Shown one piece after another: positions 31,387-37,216 of a stretch of 37,216 nucleotides of DNA. The DNA comes from Alphaproteobacteria bacterium PA4 (GTDB lineage Bacteria; Pseudomonadota; Alphaproteobacteria; Sphingomonadales; Sphingomonadaceae). The DNA is taken from the NCBI GenBank assembly GCA_002256005.1, contig NKIQ01000028.1, positions 1 through 37,216 of the forward strand. Direction: 5' to 3'. Numbering within the stretch: the stretch's first letter is position 1; every line of letters starts with the position of its first letter. A program made the translations under genes and the position numbers. The notes beneath the pieces are model-generated. The model made no database searches and had not been told where the DNA came from. It worked only from the letters and a program-made list of their open reading frames with translations.

Positions 31387-31877
31387 TCCCGACGCCCGAC
31401 CCCATCGGCCCCGGCCAGGAGAGCGTCTGGGATTACCCGCGCCCACCCCGGCTGGAGCCGATCGGGCGGCGCATCCGCATCGTCCATGCGGGGCTTGTGT
31501 TGGTCGATACGGTGCGCGCGCTGCGCCTGCTCGAAACCAGCCATCCGCCGAGTTACTATCTGCCGCCCGCCGACATCGCCATGGCGCTGCTGCGGCCCAA
31601 TAACGCGAGCTCCTTCTGCGAATGGAAGGGCCGCGCTGTTTACTGGGACGTGCTGGCCGGCCCCCGCCCCCTGCTCGCCATCGGCTGGAGCTATCCGCGG
31701 CCCAGCCCGGACTTTGCCGCACTGAAGGACCATATTGCCTTCTACGCCGCGCCCTTCGACGTTTGCACCGTCGCCGACGAGCCGGTGACGCCGCAGCCCG
31801 GTGGCTTCTACGGCGGCTGGATCACGCAGGATGTCGTGGGGCCGTTCAAGGGCGGGCCGGGCAGCCAGTTCTGGTAG
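31383..31877 (+). CDS. DUF427 domain protein
   Basis: A 164-residue cytoplasmic protein. RIRIVHAGLVLVDTVRALRLLETSHPPSYYLPPADIAMALL and CEWKGRAVYWDV are DUF427 motifs. The family is small and beta-rich and has no proven activity. The GTG start at 31383 overlaps the MAPEG stop (GTGA), so the two are translationally coupled. It ends nine bases before the convergent DsrE-like gene. Confidence 0.85.
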   Translation: MIPTPDPIGPGQESVWDYPRPPRLEPIGRRIRIVHAGLVLVDTVRALRLLETSHPPSYYLPPADIAMALLRPNNASSFCEWKGRAVYWDVLAGPRPLLAIGWSYPRPSPDFAALKDHIAFYAAPFDVCTVADEPVTPQPGGFYGGWITQDVVGPFKGGPGSQFW

Positions 31878-31886
31878 GCGAGCCCC

Positions 31887-32414
31887 TCAGAACGGATTGA
31901 GCGTATACCCTTCCGCCTGCAGCACTGCATGGGCGCTGCTGGCGGAAATCGCCATTTCGACGCCGGGCAGCAGATCGGCCTTGGCGATGCCCTGCGCGTC
32001 GGCGGACTGGCCGCAGACGATGATGCGGACATTGTGCTTCAGCAGCGCCGCCACCGCGTCGGCGCTGGCATTGGCGGCACCGGCCTTGCGGGCGGCAAAG
32101 GGCGCCGGCCGCAGCAGGTCCTGGATGGCCGGGCCATGGACGACGAGCGCCAGCGCGATATCGGCTTCCGGCACACCGGCGGCGACATGGCTGTTGATGA
32201 AGCGGGCGGCGGTTTCCAGCGCGTCATTGCGCTCACCCCGCTTTGCCGCCGCGGTCACGTCATAGATGTGCCTGAGTTTCAGCCCCTTGGGGATGACGAG
32301 ATCGCTGGCGATGGGGACGAAGGCGCCGAAATCGGCGAACACCGGTCCCAGCTGCTTCGGCGCCGCCAGCGCCGGCATGGCGAGCAGCAGCGCGGCGATG
32401 GCGAGCCCCCGCAT
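31887..32414 (-). CDS. Secreted DsrE/F-like protein
   Basis: A 175-residue protein with a signal peptide (MRGLAIAALLLAMPALA) and a DsrE-like fold: IYDVTAAAKRGERNDALETAARFINSH, IALALVVHGPAIQDLL and VRIIVCGQSADAQGI, with the single conserved Cys in VCGQS that in DsrE relatives handles sulfane sulfur. Exported members are found in proteobacteria but their role is unclear. It starts at ATG 32414. The frame is also open into the upstream nitronate monooxygenase gene, which otherwise would end two bases before this ATG in a different frame. Confidence 0.85.
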   Translation of the reverse strand: MRGLAIAALLLAMPALAAPKQLGPVFADFGAFVPIASDLVIPKGLKLRHIYDVTAAAKRGERNDALETAARFINSHVAAGVPEADIALALVVHGPAIQDLLRPAPFAARKAGAANASADAVAALLKHNVRIIVCGQSADAQGIAKADLLPGVEMAISASSAHAVLQAEGYTLNPF

Positions 32415-32416
32415 CG

Positions 32417-33299
32417 TCAGGCCGCCCGGCCCATGGCAGCGAGCACCCGCACGGCACAGGGGCCGCCATTCGTGTGTCACATCATCGACGACGCCGGCGA
32501 TCGGCCCCAACCGGTTCAATTGCACCGATTCGGCCACCTGCATGACGAAGGGCTTGGCGGTGCTGTTGTCGAAATCGCGGTTGCTGTCGTTGACGATGGC
32601 GCGCAGCGTCTTGCCGGTGAACACCTTGCTGATGACGGTGTCGCTCTCGCTCATGCCCACGATGGCATCCTTGTAGGGCTGGCCGGCATGCGCCTCCAGC
32701 GAGGCGATGAAGCGCGTGCCCATCCAGACCCCGGCGCAGCCAAAGGCCAACGCGGCGGCGAGGCCGCGGCCATCGAACAGCCCGCCGGCGGCGATGACCG
32801 GGATATCGACGGCATCGACGCATTGCGGCCACAGCGCCACCGACGCGACCGATCCGGTATGGCCGCCGCCTTCCGTCCCTTGCGCGATGATGACGTCGCA
32901 GCCGGCCTCGGCGGCCTTGACGGCGTGGCGGACGTTGCCGGCCATGCACATGACGACGACGCCGGCCTGTTTCAGTTCCGAAATGATCGCCACCGGCACA
33001 CCCAGCCCGGCGATGAACGCCTTGGCGCCGCCCTTGATGATGACCTCGACACTGGCGGTCAGCGTTTCCGGCTGGGCGGTGAGCAGATCGACGCCGAACG
33101 GCTTGTCGGTCAGGTCCTTCACCCGCGCCATCTGGTCGGCGATGAAGCGCGGGCTGAGCCCGGCCATGCCGAGCGAGCCGAAGCCGCCGGCGGCACTGAC
33201 GGCGGCGCAGACCTCGGCATAGGAGACGCCGCCCATGCCGGCGAGAAGGACAGGATGCTCGACACCGAGCAGATCGCAGATTTTGGTGTGAATGGTCAT
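32417..33299 (-). CDS. Nitronate monooxygenase-like FMN enzyme, probably frameshifted near its end
   Basis: An FMN-dependent TIM-barrel enzyme of the nitronate monooxygenase / 2-nitropropane dioxygenase family, about 294 residues. PVLLAGMGGVSYAEVCAAVSAAGGFGSLG is the N-terminal flavin motif, CDVIIAQGTEGGGHTG the central one, PVIAAGGLFDGRGLAAALAFGCAGVWMGTRF binds the phosphate, and TGKTLRAIVND is typical. Up to VVDDVTH the frame is normal. Staying in that frame runs without a stop into the DsrE gene; shifting by one base at an ACACAC run (32472-32477) gives a plausible ending, NGGPCAVRVLAAMGRAA, with a stop at 32417-32419. Start is ATG 33299, overlapping the DUF559 stop. Confidence 0.75.
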
Positions 33300-33718
33300 T
33301 GTGCTTCCTTCAATTCTCCCCTCTCCCCTTGAGGGAGAGGGGTGGCGCGCAGCGCCGGGGTGAGGGTACGGAGCGCCGTCAAGATGGCGACATAAACGTC
33401 CTGAGGCTTCTCCATCACCTCTGCATTTGCGAAGCGCAGCACCGTCAGGCCGCGCGCCGCCAGCCATGCGGTGCGCCGACTGTCGTAATCCGTTTGCGCC
33501 GCATGTCCGGCGCCGTCGAGTTCAACGACGAGGCCGACTGCGGCGCAATAGAAGTCGACGATGAACGGCCCGACCGGCTGCTGACGCCGGAAGCGCGCAC
33601 CAAGCTTGCCGCGGCGCAGCATCGCCCAAAGCTCACGCTCGGCGGGCGTGGCGTCGGCACGCAGGATTCGCGCGCGCGGGACGAGCGTTGCGGCGTCATA
33701 ATCTGGTCGATGCGGCAC
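33296..33718 (-). CDS. DUF559 endonuclease-like protein in a repeat-bounded cassette
   Basis: A 140-residue protein of the DUF559 family, related to Vsr/PD-(D/E)xK nucleases. TPAERELWAMLRRGKLGARFRRQQPVGPFIVDFYC leads to Asp55, and VVELDGAGH provides Glu67, Asp69 and His72, followed by a closing VLRFANAEV strand. The fold suggests DNA cleavage; activity is not shown for most members. Start is GTG at 33718; the inner end of the right repeat (GGGTGAGGGT) acts as its ribosome site. The last 20 or so residues (from TLTPALR) are encoded by the left repeat, and its TGA overlaps the next ATG. It sits between the aldehyde dehydrogenase and nitronate monooxygenase genes on the same strand. Confidence 0.85.
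   Translation of the reverse strand: MPHRPDYDAATLVPRARILRADATPAERELWAMLRRGKLGARFRRQQPVGPFIVDFYCAAVGLVVELDGAGHAAQTDYDSRRTAWLAARGLTVLRFANAEVMEKPQDVYVAILTALRTLTPALRATPLPQGERGELKEAQ
33317..33367 (+). repeat. Left arm of perfect 51-bp inverted repeat around DUF559 gene (family 2)
   Basis: The arm is composite: CCTCTCCC/GGGAGAGG with loop cttga, then GGCGC GCA GCGCC, then GGGGTGAGGGT. It is the exact reverse complement of 33721-33771. It forms the coding sequence for DUF559 residues 118-134. Confidence 0.95.
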
Positions 33719-33720
33719 TG

Positions 33721-33771
33721 ACCCTCACCCCGGCGCTGCGCGCCACCCCTCTCCCTCAAGGGGAGAGGGGA
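33721..33771 (-). repeat. Right arm of perfect 51-bp inverted repeat around DUF559 gene (family 2)
   Basis: Exact reverse complement of 33317-33367. It begins two bases upstream of the DUF559 start codon and ends seven bases before the stop of the aldehyde dehydrogenase gene. Confidence 0.95.
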
Positions 33772-33778
33772 AAAACAT

Positions 33779-35215
33779 TCATTCCGCCGCTTCCGCCGCG
33801 CCCCAGCCGATGATCGCCTTGGTTTCCAGGAAATCGGTGAAGGCATGGTCGCCCCATTCGCGGCCATTGCCCGATTGCTTGTAGCCGCCGAACGGCGCCA
33901 TCATGTCGCCGGCCGCCTGATTGATGTTGACCTGGCCGGTGCGCAACTGGCGTGCCACCTGGCGGGCATGTTCCGGCTCGCCCGAGATATAGCCGGCGAG
34001 GCCATAGACGGTGTCATTGGCGATGGCGACGGCCTGTTCCTCGCTCTGGTAGGGCAGCATGGCCAGCACCGGCCCGAAGATTTCTTCCCGCGCGATGGTC
34101 ATGTCGTTCGACACATCGGCAAAGATCGTCGGCTTGACATAATAGCCCTTGTCGAGCCCTTCCGGCCGCCCGGTGCCGCCGGTGACGAGCGTCGCGCCTT
34201 CGTCGATGCCCTTTTGAATCAGGCCCTGGATCTTCGTCCATTGCGTTTCGGAAACCACCGGGCCCATCGCGGCATTGCCATCCGGCGAGCCCACCGTCGT
34301 CGCTTCGGCAGCGGCCTTGGCGATGGCCTTGGCGGCTTCCATCTTCGCCGCCGGCACCAGCATGCGCGTCGGCGCATTGCACGACTGGCCGCTGTTCATC
34401 ATCACCGACTTGACGCCGCCACCGACAGCCTTTTCGAGATCGGCATCATCAAGGATGATGTTCGGCGACTTGCCGCCCAATTCCTGGTGCACGCGCTTGA
34501 CCGTCGGCGCGGCGTTCTTCGCCACTTCAACGCCGGCGCGGGTCGAGCCGGTGAAGCTGACCATATCGACTTCGGGGTGCGAGGACAGCGCGGCGCCGAC
34601 CGTCGGGCCATCGCCATTGACGAGGTTGAACACGCCGGCCGGCACGCCCGCAGCATGCATCACCTCGGCCCAGAGGATCGCCGAGAAGGGCGCGATTTCC
34701 GACGGCTTCAGCACCATCGTGCAGCCAGTGGCGATGGCCGGCACCACCTTGCAGGCGATCTGGTTGATCGGCCAGTTCCACGGCGTGATGAAGGCGCAGA
34801 CGCCGATCGGTTCATGGGTGATCAGCGTGGTGCCGCGCAGCTTTTCGAACTCGTAAGTCTTCAGCACCTCGATACCGGTCATCAGATGGCCGACGCCGAT
34901 GGCGGCCTGGGCCTGCATGGCCAGCCAGCCCGGCGCGCCCATTTCCTCGGTGATCGCCGCGGCGATCTCGGCAAAACGCTCCTGATATTTGGCGAGGATG
35001 TTCTGCAGCAGCTCGACACGATCGGCGCGGCTGGTCTGGCTATAGGCCGGAAACGCCTTGCGCGCCGCCATCACGGCGCGGTCAGCATCCTTCGCACTGC
35101 CCATCGAAATGACGCCGGCGACGGCTTCCGTGGCGGGATTGATGACATCCAGCCGCTGCGGCGTTGCCGGATCGACCCAGGCGCCATCGATGTAGAATTT
35201 CAGATATTCGCGCAT
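33779..35215 (-). CDS. NAD(P)-dependent aldehyde dehydrogenase
   Basis: A 478-residue enzyme of the ALDH superfamily. TPWNWPINQIACKVVPAIATGCTMVLKPSEIAPFSA covers the oxyanion Asn and nucleotide-binding Lys, FTGSTRAG is the coenzyme loop, ELGGKSPNIILDDAD contains the general base Glu, and SGQSCNAPTRM holds the catalytic Cys. EEIFGPVLAMLPYQ and the FGGYKQSGNGREWG ending are normal. It oxidises aldehydes to acids in the cytoplasm; the substrate is not indicated. It probably shares a transcript with the DUF559 cassette and the nitronate monooxygenase downstream. Confidence 0.95.
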   Translation of the reverse strand: MREYLKFYIDGAWVDPATPQRLDVINPATEAVAGVISMGSAKDADRAVMAARKAFPAYSQTSRADRVELLQNILAKYQERFAEIAAAITEEMGAPGWLAMQAQAAIGVGHLMTGIEVLKTYEFEKLRGTTLITHEPIGVCAFITPWNWPINQIACKVVPAIATGCTMVLKPSEIAPFSAILWAEVMHAAGVPAGVFNLVNGDGPTVGAALSSHPEVDMVSFTGSTRAGVEVAKNAAPTVKRVHQELGGKSPNIILDDADLEKAVGGGVKSVMMNSGQSCNAPTRMLVPAAKMEAAKAIAKAAAEATTVGSPDGNAAMGPVVSETQWTKIQGLIQKGIDEGATLVTGGTGRPEGLDKGYYVKPTIFADVSNDMTIAREEIFGPVLAMLPYQSEEQAVAIANDTVYGLAGYISGEPEHARQVARQLRTGQVNINQAAGDMMAPFGGYKQSGNGREWGDHAFTDFLETKAIIGWGAAEAAE

Positions 35216-35311
35216 GACGGACGACTCCCGTGGAAATGATGCGCCGTCTGTAGCACGGGCGGGAGGTGCGGCACCCTGTGCTTTTTCGGGGACCGCAAAC
35301 CGCTACGAACC

Positions 35312-35397
35312 TGTCATCCCGGGCTTGACCCGGGACCCAGTTTTTCTTGACGAGTGCGGAAGGAAAAGCTGGGTCCCGGGTCAAGCCCGGGATGACA
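35312..35397. repeat. Long hairpin repeat, family 3
   Basis: A perfect 29-bp inverted repeat (35312-35340 with 35369-35397; core CATCCCGGGCTTGACCCGGG) continues inward with further pairing (T/A run and wobbles) to about 35348/35361, leaving a loop near 12 nt. It lies in the 206-bp gap between the aldehyde dehydrogenase and M20 genes, both on the minus strand, so as RNA it could terminate or stabilise the M20 transcript. Confidence 0.9.
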
Positions 35398-35421
35398 TTG
35401 TGGTTTGTGCCCGCGTGTCGG

Positions 35422-36705
35422 TCAGTTCTTGCCCAGCAGCAGCATCGCCGCCGTCGTCATCGCGTCCACGCCGGTCGCGATCGTCGGCTCCGGGTCCGGC
35501 GCCCAGCCGCTGTTGTGCAGCGACGGGATGGCGAGGCCGCCCCTTTGCGCCGCGTCCCATTTGGCGCGCGGCACACCGCCCACCCAGAACATCACCGTCT
35601 GGATGCGCGGGTCGGCGCTGCCGAACAGGTTGAAATCCTCGCTGGCCATGCTGGGATCGAGGTCGATGACGCGATCCTTGCCGAGTTTTGCGACGAACGC
35701 CGCCTGCACGCGCGCGGCGAGCGCCGCGGTGTTCACCGTCGGCGGCGCGCCTTCGCCCAGGGTGATCTGCGGCATCAGCGTGTCGGGGATGCCGGCGGCG
35801 ATGGCCTCGCCGCGGACGATGCGGGCGATGCCGTCGAGCAGGCGCTTCTGCTGGTCGACGTCATAGGACCGGATGGTGAGCTGCAACTTCACATTGTCGG
35901 GGATGATGTTGCTCTTGGTGCCGCCATGGATGGAGCCGACCGTCACCACCGCCGGGTGGAAGGGGTCATTCTCGCGCGAAACCAGCGTCTGCAACGCCGT
36001 GACGATGCGGGCGGCGAGCACGATGGGGTCCTTCGTCGTCGCCGGATAGGCGCCATGGCCGCCGATGCCGCGGACGTTGATGTCCATGAACGAGGCAGTG
36101 GACAGCGCCCGCGTCGGCGGCACGGACACAGTGCCGGCGGGAATGCGGCTGTCGTCATGCAGGGCCAGTGCATAATCGGGCGTGCCGAAGCGGGCATAGA
36201 GCCCGTCCTTCAGCATGGCGGCGGCGCCGACCGAAATCTCCTCGGCCGGTTGCGCGACCATGATCAGTTTCCCCGACCATTGCGTCCGTGTCGCCGCCAT
36301 CTGGCGCGCAACGCCGACCCAGGCGGTCATGTGAATGTCATGGCCGCAGGCGTGCATCACCGGGGTCAGGCTGCCATCGGGCGCCTTGCCCATCGCCGTG
36401 CTGGCATAGGGCAGGCCGGTCATTTCGGTGACCGGCAGGCCATCCATGTCGGCGCGTATCAAGACCGTCGGGCCGGGGCCGTTAACCATCACGGCGACGA
36501 CGCCGGTGCCCCCCACTTTTTCGGTGACGGTGAAGCCGGCAGCGCGCGCCTCGGCGGCCAGAATGGCGGCCGAACGGGTTTCCTGAAGGGAGAGTTCGGG
36601 GTGGGCGTGCAAGTCCTTGTAGAGCGTCAGCAGATCGACCGGTGCGGCGAGCGCCGTGGTGGCGGACAGCAGCGCCAGGGCGCCGATCATGCGTGAGATC
36701 ATCAT
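35422..36705 (-). CDS. Secreted M20-family amidohydrolase/peptidase
   Basis: A 427-residue zinc hydrolase of the M20D (hippurate hydrolase/IAA-amino-acid hydrolase-like) type with a signal peptide (about 1-21, ALA cleavage). LHAHPELSLQE is the start of the domain, MHACGHDIHM and AQPAEE carry metal-binding Cys, His and Glu, and SMASEDFNLF with LHNSGWAPD close the site; the dimerisation domain includes GIGGHGAYP. It should cut N-acyl amino acids or small peptides in the periplasm. ATGs at 36705, 36702 and 36690 are possible; the first overlaps the ATG of the divergent TolC-like gene, so a later start is quite possible. Confidence 0.92.
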   Translation of the reverse strand: MMISRMIGALALLSATTALAAPVDLLTLYKDLHAHPELSLQETRSAAILAAEARAAGFTVTEKVGGTGVVAVMVNGPGPTVLIRADMDGLPVTEMTGLPYASTAMGKAPDGSLTPVMHACGHDIHMTAWVGVARQMAATRTQWSGKLIMVAQPAEEISVGAAAMLKDGLYARFGTPDYALALHDDSRIPAGTVSVPPTRALSTASFMDINVRGIGGHGAYPATTKDPIVLAARIVTALQTLVSRENDPFHPAVVTVGSIHGGTKSNIIPDNVKLQLTIRSYDVDQQKRLLDGIARIVRGEAIAAGIPDTLMPQITLGEGAPPTVNTAALAARVQAAFVAKLGKDRVIDLDPSMASEDFNLFGSADPRIQTVMFWVGGVPRAKWDAAQRGGLAIPSLHNSGWAPDPEPTIATGVDAMTTAAMLLLGKN

Positions 36706-37216
36706 GGAGCGTGCTCTTGACCGGAAGCGGCAGGAACGCAAGCGCGATTGGAAGACGCCGACGCTGTGGATGGCGCTGGGCGTTGCCGCCATGCTGCTCG
36801 CCGCCCCCGCCCCGGCGCAGCTGGTGCTGCCGGTGCCGGGCGGCGACCCGCAGCGCATCGATTTCGCCGGCGATCCGGTGCTGGCCTTTGCGGCGCCGGG
36901 CAGCGACGGCGATTTCCGGGTGCGTATCGCTGCCGCGGTGCTGGCCTGGCCGGGCAGCGGCGAGGCCGAAGCCGGACAGGCCGCCGCCGCCGCCGCGCGC
37001 CGCCAGGCGCAGGCGGCGCTGCTGCCGGTGCTCAGCGCCAGCCTGTCGGGCAGCCGCAGCCTTGATCGCGGCTTTGCCGGCAATGCCGCCATTGTCGAAG
37101 GGCTGATCCCGCGCGGCCGCACCGATGCGCAGATCGGCGTCGACCAGCTGCTGTTCGATTTCGGCGCCAGCAGCGGCCGCATCGCCGGCGCCTCGGCCCG
37201 GCTGCGCGCCGCCCGG
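36704..37216 (+). CDS. TolC-family outer-membrane protein, N-terminal part (runs off the window)
   Basis: An open frame of 171 codons continuing beyond the right edge. Reading from ATG 36704, residues 1-21 are strongly charged, followed by a signal peptide (WMALGVAAMLLAAPAPAQ). The mature part has AVLAWPGSGEAEAGQAAAAAARRQAQAALLPVLSASLSGS and DQLLFDFGASSGRIAGASARLRAA, the helical-hairpin and first-strand pattern of TolC-type channels for efflux pumps or type I secretion. The true start may be ATG 36770, directly at the signal peptide, since 36704 overlaps the divergent M20 ATG. Partners (membrane fusion or pump genes) would lie outside the window. Confidence 0.75.
   Translation, partial: MERALDRKRQERKRDWKTPTLWMALGVAAMLLAAPAPAQLVLPVPGGDPQRIDFAGDPVLAFAAPGSDGDFRVRIAAAVLAWPGSGEAEAGQAAAAAARRQAQAALLPVLSASLSGSRSLDRGFAGNAAIVEGLIPRGRTDAQIGVDQLLFDFGASSGRIAGASARLRAAR

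Overview
The window looks like chromosomal DNA of a GC-rich alphaproteobacterium, most likely of the order Sphingomonadales. The evidence is the 16S rRNA 5' end at the left edge, the cox cluster order ctaC-ctaD-ctaB-small protein-ctaG-ctaE-DUF983-SURF1 followed by thrC and an M16 peptidase, the CarD / ferredoxin II / S4 protein / Suv3-like helicase block, and a DUF4167 protein. It is mostly ordinary chromosome. I see no prophage, integrase, IS transposase, CRISPR array or tRNA gene.

Layout from left to right. 1-503: 5' end of a 16S gene on the minus strand with its leader, putative boxA, promoter and A/T-rich upstream element. 819-2763: CBS-domain protein, a small two-helix membrane protein, and a long disordered DUF4167 protein. 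2998-10493 (minus): a tightly packed seven-gene operon, in transcription order POT-type peptide transporter, two related amidohydrolases (the second without the usual metal-binding HxH), an NnrU-like membrane protein, two tandem SDR oxidoreductases and an unrecognised protein. 10599-12461: a nitroreductase, a GSGD-repeat lipoprotein behind a near-perfect 30-bp palindrome, and a membrane protein. 12482-18471: carD, fdxA, S4 protein, helicase, and a divergent M23 peptidase. 18472-19537: a secreted methyltransferase-fold protein bracketed on both sides by inverted pairs of palindromic repeats. 19538-29431 (minus): an unbroken co-directional run encoding the aa3 cytochrome c oxidase and its assembly factors, then thrC, an M16 peptidase and an rRNA-type methyltransferase. 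29548-31877: a dienoyl-CoA isomerase-like protein, an orphan 2Fe-2S subunit, a MAPEG protein and a DUF427 protein. 31887-36705 (minus): a DsrE-like secreted protein, a probably frameshifted nitronate monooxygenase, a DUF559 nuclease-like gene enclosed by a perfect 51-bp inverted repeat, an aldehyde dehydrogenase and a secreted M20 peptidase. 36704-end: the start of a TolC-like outer-membrane protein.

How it fits together: the peptide transporter and the two exported amidohydrolases share one transcript and suggest uptake and processing of peptides or related amides; the SDR pair downstream has no substrate that can be read from sequence. The cox run supplies the oxidase subunits (I, II, III), heme O synthase, the CuB chaperone Cox11 and the heme chaperone SURF1.

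The most unusual element is the DUF559 cassette. The endonuclease-like gene lies exactly between two perfect inverted copies of a composite palindromic repeat. One copy supplies its ribosome binding site and the other encodes its C-terminal tail. The layout recalls REP-associated transposase genes but uses a PD-(D/E)xK-like protein. Two other palindromic repeat families lie at 18.5-19.5 kb and 35.3 kb. Also worth attention are the Glu-to-Gln change in the CuA motif of CtaC, the terminator-like hairpin touching the ctaC start, the nitronate monooxygenase/DsrE frameshift, and the secreted SAM-methyltransferase fold.
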